NCBI GenBank assembly: GCA_002104905.1
Contig: MCFE01000970.1
Location: forward strand, 1 to 22,878
From: Basidiobolus meristosporus CBS 931.73
Taxonomy: Eukaryota > Basidiobolomycota > Basidiobolomycetes > Basidiobolales > Basidiobolaceae
Length of the DNA: 22,878 nt
Direction: 5' to 3'
Part shown: positions 9,026-16,975 of the stretch, one piece after another
How positions within the stretch are numbered: position 1 is the stretch's first letter
Layout: the number at the start of each line of letters is the position of its first letter
Notes under the pieces: model-generated
The model's database searches: none
Told to the model about the DNA's origin: nothing
The model's input: only the letters and a program-made list of their open reading frames with translations
Made by a program: the position numbers and the translations under genes

Positions 9026-10107
9026 AACAAAATATTTATGAGTAATAAATAGTTATTGAGAGTGTGCAAACTGTGATATACATATAGAAATATAAATGTG
9101 TTGCATATTGGACAAATATATTATCCAACAGTACATGCATATGTGCTCAACTTACTTGAACAAGTAACTTATAACTCAATGTGCATTTCTACTTAATTGT
9201 GTGACTAAAAATTAGAATGATCTGATTAAAATACTAATGATCATATTTGATCAGTTGTACAGGCTTAAGCAATGAGCAAAGTCTGCTTATTAGATTGTAA
9301 TAAAGATATATAGCCTCTGGGCTATCTAATGCTTCTTATTTCAGCATAATTGATCCACTTTTGATCAAGCTAAGGTTTTGTCATTTACTGCAGATCTTGA
9401 GTTTCCTTATTTCCAGGCAAAAGTCTAATTCATTTAGACAACTTCAGTGTATTTCCATCTTAAGCTCATGGACAGTTACTTCCATAATATAGACTCTATA
9501 TGAGGTAAAAGAAAATGACCTATATTGGGCCAAGTTAAGGTTTGTCATTTATGCCTGATCCAGATTGTCCTCATTTCATGGCACTGTGGCACATAAAACA
9601 TGACCAAAAAAGGGTGTTTGCTCAAGTCTGAGCTGTGATGGCCTGCTCCCACTTGAACTACGTCTGTTTAGTCATTTAGATTCACAAGAATGATCTGAGT
9701 GGTCCTCTTTGTCTTCCTTAAGTAGCAGTAACTTTCTTTGGACTGATTACTTCATTTACAGTAGATTCAAAGTCCATTTGCTTCTTGATTTACCCAGATT
9801 GGTATCAGAAAGTATCATAGGCTGTTTGGTAGCTATTGTCAGAGTGCTACTACTGATTTGGATTGATAAAGCTGCTTTTGTCTTGTCATAATACACTTAT
9901 AGAGTAGATACTGGCGCTTTTCTAGAAGTGAGATTCTCCTTAACAATGGCTTTGATTATCATTATTCTCTTAAGAGTTGTTTTCAACCTTGAGCTTTGTT
10001 TGCAAGGCTAAATAATCCTCTTAGTGTCTTCAGAATTCATAAAAACCCTTTGGTTGATCCTCGCACCTTTTTCTTTCAGCTCCATACACAGCAGACATCA
10101 AGACTGC
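9026..10107. other. Unassigned AT-rich stretch between a copia LTR and transposon copy D
   Basis: The first few tens of bases next to the polypurine tract may be copia internal sequence, by position. Beyond that no convincing coding potential is seen; the open frame at 9709-9891 is short and shows no recognisable motif on either strand. Two similar patches (AAGCTAAGGTTTTGTCATTTA near 9369 and AAGTTAAGGTTTGTCATTTA near 9533) suggest an internal duplication. It is probably old retroelement debris. Confidence 0.35.
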
Positions 10108-10180
10108 CACTTTAAGTCCCTATGAAAAATAATGTGGTCCCACAGGTGGATCTGATCCAGATCAGCCGTCAGGATCCTGC
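10108..10180 (+). repeat. Terminal repeat and GATC-rich subterminal region of copy D
   Basis: The end begins CACT, as expected for CACTA-superfamily ends, then GTCCCTATGAAAAATAATG. At 10149-10176 four GATC tetramers lie within 28 bp (10149, 10154, 10160, 10173), including CTGATC and GATCAG as arms of an inverted repeat. Clustered short inverted motifs next to the end could be transposase-binding sites; this is inference. Confidence 0.45.
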
Positions 10181-10489
10181 CAGGAGACCATCATAATACC
10201 AGCAGCTTGAGATTAGTGACCCTTCTAGCAATCTTATGATAGGATCATGACATTGTTTTGCTAATTTTACAACCAAATAAATGGGTAAAACTTGACAATA
10301 TTTTATTGGTGCTGTGACATTATTTGCATGGTATTGCTAGGTCTTTTAGCTCTCTATAACTATTTTAAGTGGATCCAGTCGGCCAGGACATCCAATTGTC
10401 TTGTATGGCAAGAAACTTAAGGGCATTTTGACAGCCTCACAGCAAGACTCTGATGGCATTATATTGGCAGTATGGTGGCCTACAGCTGG
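10181..10489 (+). other. Non-coding terminal region of copy D, Tnp2 side
   Basis: No open frame of interest is present. It lies between the terminal repeat and the stretch matching the Tnp2 3' flank of copy B. Copy B has nothing comparable on its Tnp2 side, which suggests that the true right end of B was lost or replaced. Confidence 0.4.
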
Positions 10490-11015
10490 TTCTGTATAAT
10501 GCTACCATACCAATTTACCAAATGGTATTTCCTTTTTCTACCTCCCCTTGTGCAATCATATATTCCACTGTAGAATCTCCCCTCTTTATTTGCCTACCCA
10601 CTACTACCTTGGGTATTCCACCTATAGTTTGAATCAAAAAAAAAACTATGGCCTCCTGCTTGCTTACCTTGACAAACACACACACCTACTGCAATTGACA
10701 TACTTCTATCACCTCTACTTTATGGCTTTTTAGTGTGATACTTGCACAGTTGCCATATACCTTGTACTGCTGGTAACATATACGTCATACAAACATATGC
10801 TTGGTTGTTGCCACTTCTGCTATTAATACCTCCTGAATATCTGCAAAGAACTTCTTGGTATTTAGCCAACATATTCCTTCTCCCTGCTGGATTCTAGTCC
10901 TCCTTTTAGGTGTGCTCTGGCTTTTGTTTGTGTGAATTCCATATTGAATGGTTTAGAAGTTGGCTTGTGGTCATGAGAAATCCAGCATACCTTGGCACTG
11001 CTTTCTCCATGTTCA
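10490..11015 (-). pseudogene. Tnp2 transposase, 3' end only (copy D)
   Basis: This is the reverse complement of about 7840-8345 in copy B, with many point differences. Shared landmarks include CTTCTAAACCATTCAATATG (rc of 10937-10956) and the TTTGGTAAA block at 10513. The homology starts at the codons equivalent to TLPRYARF in copy B and covers the transposase C-terminus plus 3' flank. It is joined directly to ORF2 at about 11015-11020, so the deletion removed most of Tnp2 and the 5' half of ORF2. It has no coding capacity. Confidence 0.65.
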
Positions 11016-11865
11016 CTGGACCTGGCAATGATAAAAACCAGCTGCTTTTACAGGAGCCTGTCATGGCTACAGTTGAGAGCTCAAAACAAGCAGAATAGAA
11101 ACGTCAGGTTGCCAGGAGAGTACCAGCAAGGGATAAGCAGGCCAAAACAGATGCATCAGAGCAGAATTTATCCAGGAGAAAATGTAGATCTTTGCAAGAA
11201 GCACTCAGAAGAATCAGCAGTGAAAGACCTGGCAGTGATAAAGGAAAAGGTAAAGGGAAAAATGTCTACCCAAGCCTGAGACAGGGAGGCATGCAAAAAA
11301 ACTGCTGTTCTTGCCAGTTAACACTGCAAGCCAGGAACAGATTGAGTTCCATCATGGCCAAGAAGAGTTACCCACAAGAAAACAGCTGCTTTCACAAGAG
11401 TTGGAAGCACAGCCAGTTGAGCTACACACCAGCAAGGTGGATGAGTATGCTGAAAATGGCAATTTGTCTACCACAGCCTCCACATCCTTCATTGCAGACA
11501 GAGTAGAGATCCCACTGACAGACAAGGCTACAATGTCAAGAGCTCAAAAGACTATCACAATGCCTTCAGTGGAGTTTTGGAGCATTAATAGGCACACCAA
11601 GAGGTTGCAGCACTTCTTCAAGAGCAGTGCTCAAGAAAATGCACTGGAATATTGGAAGGATTTATTGCAAAGACTGGCAGATGAGGTGCTAGACCTTGCA
11701 GTGCCAGCTGAAGACCAGGTTGTGTGGGAACCAGTGAATGAACAGTGGCATAAAGCCATTGGGTTCCCACCAAAGTTGTGGAACCAGTGTATTGCAGCAG
11801 AAATACTTATTGAGTGGTGGATTTTAATGGAGTTACTTGTTGAGTGCAGGGTTGAGCTCAATGTT

Positions 11866-11870
11866 AGTGT
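11866..11870 (+). repeat. Target-site duplication AGTGT (left) of the copia element
   Basis: AGTGT stands immediately outside the left LTR and again at 16554-16558 outside the right LTR. Five bp is usual for copia integrases. Confidence 0.92.
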
Positions 11871-12219
11871 TGTTGTAAGAGTCTTGGAGATATTGGAAGT
11901 GATTGGGAGAACAAGTAGATTATGTGGTTTTCACTTAATGATTTATTGATTGTAAAAGTAGTATTTATACTTTTACCTGGTCTTGGCATAACAAACACGT
12001 AGAATAGGTTAAGGAAGGTCCCAAGAGCATGTGTGCAAAGTTTGGGGCTGTTTGGACAACTTTGAGAATTTTCATGTTCTGGGTACCTGGTATTTTGGTG
12101 AAAATATTCTAAGTAAATCCCGACAAGGAATTTGGTCAGTATTCTCTAGGATTTGAAGGTAATGATCTAAGTGACTAAGTTAGATGAATATTTAGGTGGA
12201 ATTACAAATTTTTACAACA
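11871..12219 (-). repeat. 3' LTR of the copia element (349 bp)
   Basis: It ends at the polypurine tract. Seven of eight transition differences have C or G here against T or A in the other LTR, including two CpG sites (CACGTAG and CCCGACA). Confidence 0.93.
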
Positions 12220-12228
12220 CTCCCACTC
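12220..12228 (-). other. Polypurine tract of the copia element
   Basis: GAGTGGGAG on the minus strand directly borders the 3' LTR, the position from which plus-strand DNA synthesis is primed. The same tract borders the LTR fragment at 8747-9016. Confidence 0.75.
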
Positions 12229-12230
12229 AG

Positions 12231-13010
12231 CTAAATGTTCATACTGACTAGTCCTAATTTTGACCTAAGATATTCAAACTTGTCTCTAGCTAATGGTTTG
12301 GTAAATATGTCTGCAATCATTTCATCTGTAGGGCAGTAAACTAAGCTAACTAAGTTATTCTCTATAGCTTCACATATGAAATGATGTCTAATATATATGT
12401 GCTTGGTTCTAGCATGAAAAGTTGGATTTCTACCTAATTGTATACATCCTTGATTATCTTGAAATAAAGTAATAGGCGTTTTTTGACATAGGCCTAAATC
12501 TGTAAACAGCTTTCTTAACCACATTGCTTCTTTTGTAGCTTCACAGGCTGCCATATACTCTGCCTCTGTGGTGGAAAGTGCTACGGTTGGTTGCTTTCTT
12601 GAATTACATGATATTGCTCCTTTACAGTAAAGAAAGGTGTATCCTGTGGTGGATTTTCTGTCTTCTAAATTTTGTCCCCAATCAGCATCAGAGTATCCCA
12701 CAAGATCCTGTTCTGAATCCTTATAAGTATATCTTAAGCAGATATCAGCAGTTCCTTTTAGGTATCTAAAAATCCGCTTAACTGCTGCAATATGATCAGA
12801 TCCATAATTCTGATTAAGTTGGCTGACAACTCCCACTGGATATGCTATATCTGGACGTGTTCCAAGCATGATATACATCAGACTGCCGACCATAGATTGA
12901 TAAGGAAAGTCAGGGCTTCCAGATGGCACCAAGCTCTCTTGATTTGGTTGAATTTTGACCAAGTTAAGGTTTGTCTCCATTGGGGTAGCTGCCGGTTTAC
13001 AGTCTTCCAT
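12231..13010 (-). pseudogene. Copia pol: end of reverse transcriptase and RNase H domain
   Basis: The 259-codon frame opens with KPAATPMETN, the connection segment after the palm of copia reverse transcriptases, then YQSMVGSLMYIMLGTRPDIA and FRYLKGT. The RNase H domain follows: YSDADWGQN with a catalytic Asp, DRKSTTGYTF, and STTEAEYMA with the Glu. It ends KHIYIRHHFICE, DIFTKPLARDKFEYLR and a TAA close to the polypurine tract. RNase H degrades the RNA strand of the RNA-DNA hybrid during replication. This block is uninterrupted but is out of frame with the upstream reverse transcriptase because of an indel near 13037. Confidence 0.9.
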
Positions 13011-13021
13011 TTTGTACTTCT

Positions 13022-13855
13022 TTAGTATATCTTGAATTTATACTTGGATTGGCTTAGGGTAATAGTCTGGGTACTTCTGTCTATGGAGAACTTAATCCCT
13101 AAGTAGTAACTAAGTTCTCCTAGATTGGACATCTTGAACTCCTTAGATAGGCTGGATTTAGTCTCTTCCAATGTTTCTAGGTTATTGGCGGCTATAATAA
13201 GATCATCCACATATAGAGCTAATAAAATGGGATTTGTTCTATCTGGCTTATAGTATATACTATAGTCAGCATTACTCCTTTTGAAACTCAAAGATTCCAA
13301 ATAAGAATCTATCTTGCAATTCCCGGCTCTTGGTGATTGTTTGAGACCATATAGTGACTTTTTAAGCTTGCAGACCAAATGGGGGTTATCTTGGTCAACA
13401 AACCCATCAGGCTGGTCCATATACACGTCCTCATCAAGTTCTTCATTCAAAAATGCAGTTTTTACATCCATTTGATGAATAAAAAACTTATATTTGGCTG
13501 CAATAGCCGAAATTAATCTGATGGAATTAAACTTGGCTACCGGTGCAAAGGTCTCAGTATAGTCAAGTCCTTTTTTTTGAGAGCATCCTTTGGCTACAAG
13601 TCTTGCTTTGTATCTTTCAATTGTACCATCAGCCTTGTATTTTGTCTTGAAGACCCATCTGCACCCAATTGATTTTTGGTTGATTGGTAATTTGACTAAG
13701 TCCCAAGTTTGATTTTCCATTAGGGCCTGATATTCCTCAGTCATTGCAGATCTCCAAAACTTTGTCTGAGGGCTATTTAGGGCCTCTTTTACAGTCTGGG
13801 GTTCATCAATATGGACTGAATAGGCATAGGCTAAGTTTGTACCCTCATTAATATA
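13022..13855 (-). pseudogene. Copia pol: reverse transcriptase domain
   Basis: The frame runs from the TAA at 13858-13856 to a TAA at 13024-13022. It shows GCRWVFKTKY, RYKARLVAKGCSQ, the first catalytic block QMDVKTAFLNEELDEDVYM, the SLYGLKQSPR segment, and the catalytic YVDD (13213-13202) with LIIAA after it, then LGELSYYLGIKF. This is a complete copia-type reverse transcriptase core with both Asp motifs intact. It is separated from the integrase part only by the in-frame TAA at 13858-13856 and from the RNase H part by the indel near 13037. Confidence 0.92.
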
Positions 13856-15294
13856 TTAATTTGGGCTATTTCTTGTCCGATTTGATCTCCGGGCATTTGA
13901 TACTGGAATGATCACTTCTGGGATATTCCTGGGCACTGATTCTGGCTGAACCACAGTTGTAGAGTCCTCTGGAGTGAAAGAATGTTCATTGTTTTGCTCT
14001 GATTCAATCCTGACAATTGGTGGACTTGAGATCAAATTTTTGTCATCATCTGATGTCATTTTTTGTAAAAATTTTGAATTTTCATCAAACAGCACATCCC
14101 TGGACTTGATAAGCTTCTTTGCTTTGGTATTGTAGAGTCTGTATTCCTTACTCTCATTGCAGTAGCTCAAAAATATGCATTTTACACTTTTTGGCTCAAA
14201 TTTTGACTGATTTCCTGCCAGTTTTTTGGCATTTGCTGTACACCCAAATATTCTAGATGTTCTGCACTTGGTCTGTATCCATACCATGCTTCAAATGGAG
14301 TAGAATCACAAAGTATTCTGTTATAACTCCTATTTTTAAGATATACAGCAGTGGCAACTGATTCCGCCCAAAAATCATAGGATAATTTTTGATCATGGAT
14401 CATAGATCTTGCCATATCAATTATTGATCTGTTAGCTCGTTCTGCTACTCCATTTTGCTGTGGGGAGTATGGTACAGTAGTCTCTTGTTTTATCCATGAC
14501 TTTTGCAGAAGTGGATGAAGAGTTTAGAGGTATATTCTCCACCCTTGTCAGAGCGTATTTTCTTGATTTTTTCACCAGTTTCTCTCTCCACCATGGCTTT
14601 AAACTCCCTGAACTTAGACAGTGCTTCTTCATTTCTCTCCATGAGGTGGACCCATGTGTATCTTGTATAATCATCAATAAAAGTGATTAAATACTTCATC
14701 CCGCCTAAGGATAAATTTTGCATAGGTCCACACAGATCTGAGTGAATTAGATCTAATTTTTTCTTAGTTTTGATTAACCCAGAGCTCTTGAACGGTTGTC
14801 TGGCTTGTTTCCCATATATGCAGGCTTCACAGTGCTCCAAATTAGCTGGGGGAACAATTTTCACTCCAGAAATTAGCTGATCTTAGATCATTTTACGCAA
14901 ATAATCAAAATTGATGTGTCCAAATCTCCTATGCCAAAGCATTGGTGTTTCTTCACTTAAGTTACTTATATTGGCTTCCAAATTTGATGGAGTATAAGTC
15001 AACTTGTATAGATTCTGATCTCTGATGCCTGAAGCAATATGGGCACCACTTTGATCAGTGATCCTGCATCCAGAATTGTCAAAACTGAAACTGAGTCCTT
15101 CTGCTGTGGCCTTGCTTACAGAGAGTAAGTTCTTGGCTATTTGTGGTACATAGAGTACTTCTTTAAAGGTCAGTGTATGGCTTCCTTCACTGCTTCTAAG
15201 GTTTACTTGGATAGTTCCTTCTCCCACTGCATCAAGTGTTCTATTGTCACCCATGAAAACCTTGTTAATTGGAATTTCTTGATATTGGGTAAAA
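13856..15294 (-). pseudogene. Copia pol: integrase domain
   Basis: The N-terminal zinc-binding module is visible as LWHRRFGHINFDYL and, after an in-frame TAA (14885-14883), CEACIYGKQARQPF, giving the His-His-Cys-Cys set. The core has Asp in HSDLCGP (codon 14738-14736), Asp in RSDKGGEYTS (14549-14547) and, after a frameshift near 14495, Glu in NGVAERANRS (14442-14440), about 35 codons after the second Asp. A second frameshift near 14254 precedes RIFGCTANAKKLAGNQSKF and the variable C-terminal region rich in Ser, Thr and Pro. Integrase inserts the cDNA; all three catalytic residues are present but in different frames. Confidence 0.9.
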
Positions 15295-15946
15295 GTTCTT
15301 TTTGGTGTGTAAAGTGTTGAGAAGCTCCAGAGTCAATATACCACGTCTGAGAATCCTTTTTTGTGGTCATATTTAGTGCAGATATGAATAGTCTATCTTC
15401 AGTTGTTGCAGCATTTCCATATTCAGGCTTCTTTTGCTGATAATCTCTCTTTTTGAAACACCGGTCTGATGTGTGTCCTTTCCTTTTGCAGTAGTTGCAA
15501 AATATGTTGCTGTTGCCTTTGTAGGGTCTTGGGTACCTTCTTTGTTGATTATCATTGCTTATTAAAGCATTTTCTTCTTCCTTCTTATTGGCGCTTGATT
15601 TTCTTAATTCTTCATCCAGGAGCCTTCCATATACGTAATTTAAGGTCAAATCTTCAGTTCTGGACTCTAGGGCTGAAACAAGGCCCTGAAACCTGTCTGT
15701 CAGGCTATTCAGGATGGTAACTATCACATCCTCATCAGTAGTTGGTACACCCACAGATTCCATCTCATCTACCAGCAGGGTAATTCTGTTAATTAGATTT
15801 TTCATTTCTTCTCCTGGGAGCATCTTTGTAGTAAAGAATTTTCTTCTCAGATACATTTTCTTGGCAGCTGAACATGACTGGTAGGTGTCTTCTAATGCCT
15901 TACAGGCATTTTTTGCCGTTTTTGCTCTTGAGCATTGAATTAGCAA
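15203..15946 (-). pseudogene. Copia Gag (C-terminal part), zinc knuckle and protease
   Basis: The frame contains CSRAKTAKNACKALEDTYQS and RRKFFTTKMLPGEEMKNLIN, typical of the copia Gag (UBN2-type) region, then a CCHC zinc knuckle (CNYCKRKGHTSDRC, 15499-15458) that binds genomic RNA, and the aspartic protease motif WYIDSGASQHFT (active-site DSGAS at 15334-15320). A 1-nt indel near 15295 puts the following integrase N-terminal region in another frame, so the last ~30 residues of this frame are spurious. Upstream, a frameshift separates it from the Gag start. Confidence 0.9.
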
Positions 15947-16035
15947 TTTGTCCTTGACATTAAGGCAATTGCAGTTAAAGGCACTTTGTTCTTTCTTCTG
16001 GTACTTTAGGCTTCCTCTCCCACATTTTTAGGAGG

Positions 16036-16200
16036 TCATTCTTCTCCCATGACAATATCCCAAAGGCCTCTTTCTTGTAGCAGCATCTTCATCTTCACCT
16101 TCCACACTTGGTAGTTAGAGCCATCCAACTTTTCAGCAGAGGGAAAAATTCCAGTAATAGCAGTAGTAGACATTGCAGAGAGTGACAGCTTGGGGCTCAT
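16036..16200 (-). pseudogene. Copia Gag N-terminus
   Basis: From the ATG at 16200, which lies within the primer-binding site, the frame reads MSPKLSLSAMSTT, then AEKLDGSNYQVWKVKMKMLL and RGLWDIV, the conserved start of copia Gag proteins, and ends in TGA at 16038-16036. A second ATG (MSTT) ten codons later is an equally good start. A frame open through the LTR adds 16 upstream residues, which I do not consider real. The same start is found in the remnants at 421 and near 1378. Confidence 0.8.
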
Positions 16201-16204
16201 AACC
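16193..16204 (-). other. Copia primer-binding site matching the initiator tRNA-Met anticodon arm
   Basis: The + strand GGGCTCATAACC is the anticodon stem-loop of eukaryotic initiator tRNA-Met (anticodon CAU in the middle) and directly borders the 5' LTR. A tRNA cleaved after the anticodon stem would prime here, as in Drosophila copia and yeast Ty5. Confidence 0.72.
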
Positions 16205-16553
16205 TGTTGTAAGAGTCTTGGAGATATTGGAAGTGATTGGGAGAACAAGTAGATTATGTAGTTTTCACTTAATGATTTATTGATTGTAAATGTAGTATTT
16301 ATACTTTTACCTGGTCTTCACATAACAAACACATAGAATAGGTTAAGGAAGGTTCCAAGAACATGTGTGCAAAGTTTGGGGCTGTTTGGACAACTTTGAG
16401 AATTTTCATGTTCTGGGTACCTGGTATTTTGGTGAAAATATTCTAAGTAAATCCCAACAAGGAATTTGGTCAGTATTCTCTAGGATTTGAAGGTAATGAT
16501 TTAAGTGACTAAGTTAGGTGAATATTTAGGTGGAATTACAAATTTTTACAACA
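16205..16553 (-). repeat. 5' LTR of the copia element (349 bp)
   Basis: On the element strand it contains a TATA box (TATAAATA, 16303-16296) followed ~15 bp later by AATAAA (16281-16276). It is bordered outside by AGTGT (16554-16558). Confidence 0.93.
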
Positions 16554-16673
16554 AGTGTAGGGTATATGGATTTGTATAGGTCAATACAATTGGCAATTGG
16601 CAATTGCAGTACAACTGAAGTTTCATTAGAAATAAATCACTCTGTATGCATGAAAAGTAAGAGAAACGGTTAA

Positions 16674-16975
16674 GTCAGGATGTAAGGAGTGTAAAAAAGA
16701 GGCAATAGCCAATCAATGCACACAAACATAGGGGGCAATAGAGTGTCTGGGAACAGAAAGTGAGCAAATTGGCAGGGAACCAACCAAAAGCAACTTATAC
16801 ATTATTGTGATGAAAAATTTTGACCAAGTTTTTTGTGAAATCTGGGGTGCAATTATTTTTCAACAGCCTCTAGACAGTGTCCTGACAGGATTGGTACCTC
16901 TTAGTCATGGGACTCTAACTTTGTGATGGCCTTTTGATGGGATCATCTCAATAATTTTTCAGAGGGAATAATCTG
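16674..16975 (+). other. 3' untranslated and terminal region of ORF2 side, copy D
   Basis: This stretch holds the tail after the ORF2 stop. It matches, inverted, 2643-2946 and 18886-19189, each ~300-304 bp long, and ends with the decayed terminal repeat. Confidence 0.6.

Larger units (their letters stand above)
11871..16553 (-). mobile_element. Full-length Ty1/copia LTR retrotransposon (4683 bp), non-autonomous
   Basis: Two 349-bp LTRs (11871-12219 and 16205-16553) differ at 10 positions by my count (~97% identical) and begin TGTTGTAA and end TTACAACA. A perfect 5-bp target duplication flanks them. The internal region reads on the minus strand: primer-binding site, Gag, protease, integrase, reverse transcriptase, RNase H, polypurine tract. 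Integrase before reverse transcriptase is the Ty1/copia order. The gag-pol frame carries three in-frame stops (16038-16036, 14885-14883, 13858-13856) and five apparent frameshifts (between 16036 and 15990, and near 15295, 14495, 14254 and 13037). It cannot make its own proteins and may have been copied in trans. Confidence 0.95.
11020..16673 (+). pseudogene. ORF2 3' half (copy D), interrupted by copia in codon 11869-11870/16559
   Basis: The first part (11020-11279) covers GPGNDKNQLL and a tandem-repeat unit (ARDKQAKTDA), with a TAG at 11096-11098 and a frame change before 11311. From 11311 the frame is open through RLQHFFKSSAQENAL, LADEVLDLAVPAEDQ and MELLVECRVELNV to the copia insertion after 11870. 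If the copia element and one AGTGT copy are left out, the frame continues directly at 16559 with GYMDLYRSIQLA and stops at TAA 16671-16673, next to the stop position of copy B. This makes it the best preserved ORF2 C-terminus in the window, with no lesion other than the insertion over ~224 codons. The function is unknown. The open frame past 11870 reads into the LTR and is not real coding. Confidence 0.66.
10108..16975 (+). mobile_element. DNA transposon copy D: internally deleted, split by a full-length copia element
   Basis: The left end CACTTTAAGTCCCTATGAAA (10108) has an inverted, decayed partner in ATAATTTTTCAGAGGGA near 16951-16967. Inside are the 3' end of the Tnp2 gene on the minus strand (10490-11015) and the 3' half of ORF2 on the plus strand (11020-11870, resuming at 16559). 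Without the 4683-bp copia insertion and its duplicated AGTGT the element would be about 2.18 kb. It keeps the head-to-head gene order of copy B but lacks the 5' halves of both genes, so it is a non-autonomous deletion derivative. No clear target duplication was found. Confidence 0.6.

Noticed and set aside
9709-9891. Plus-strand 60-codon frame rich in hydrophobic residues
   Set aside because: It starts at a non-ATG codon, is short, and shows no motif; a membrane peptide is not supported.
11871-11949. The last ~26 codons of the open frame starting at 11311
   Set aside because: They are translation of the copia LTR. The real ORF2 frame resumes at 16559 after the insertion.
12578-13025. Plus-strand open frames opposite the copia RNase H/RT region
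   Set aside because: They are antisense shadows of a clear pol domain with catalytic motifs on the minus strand.
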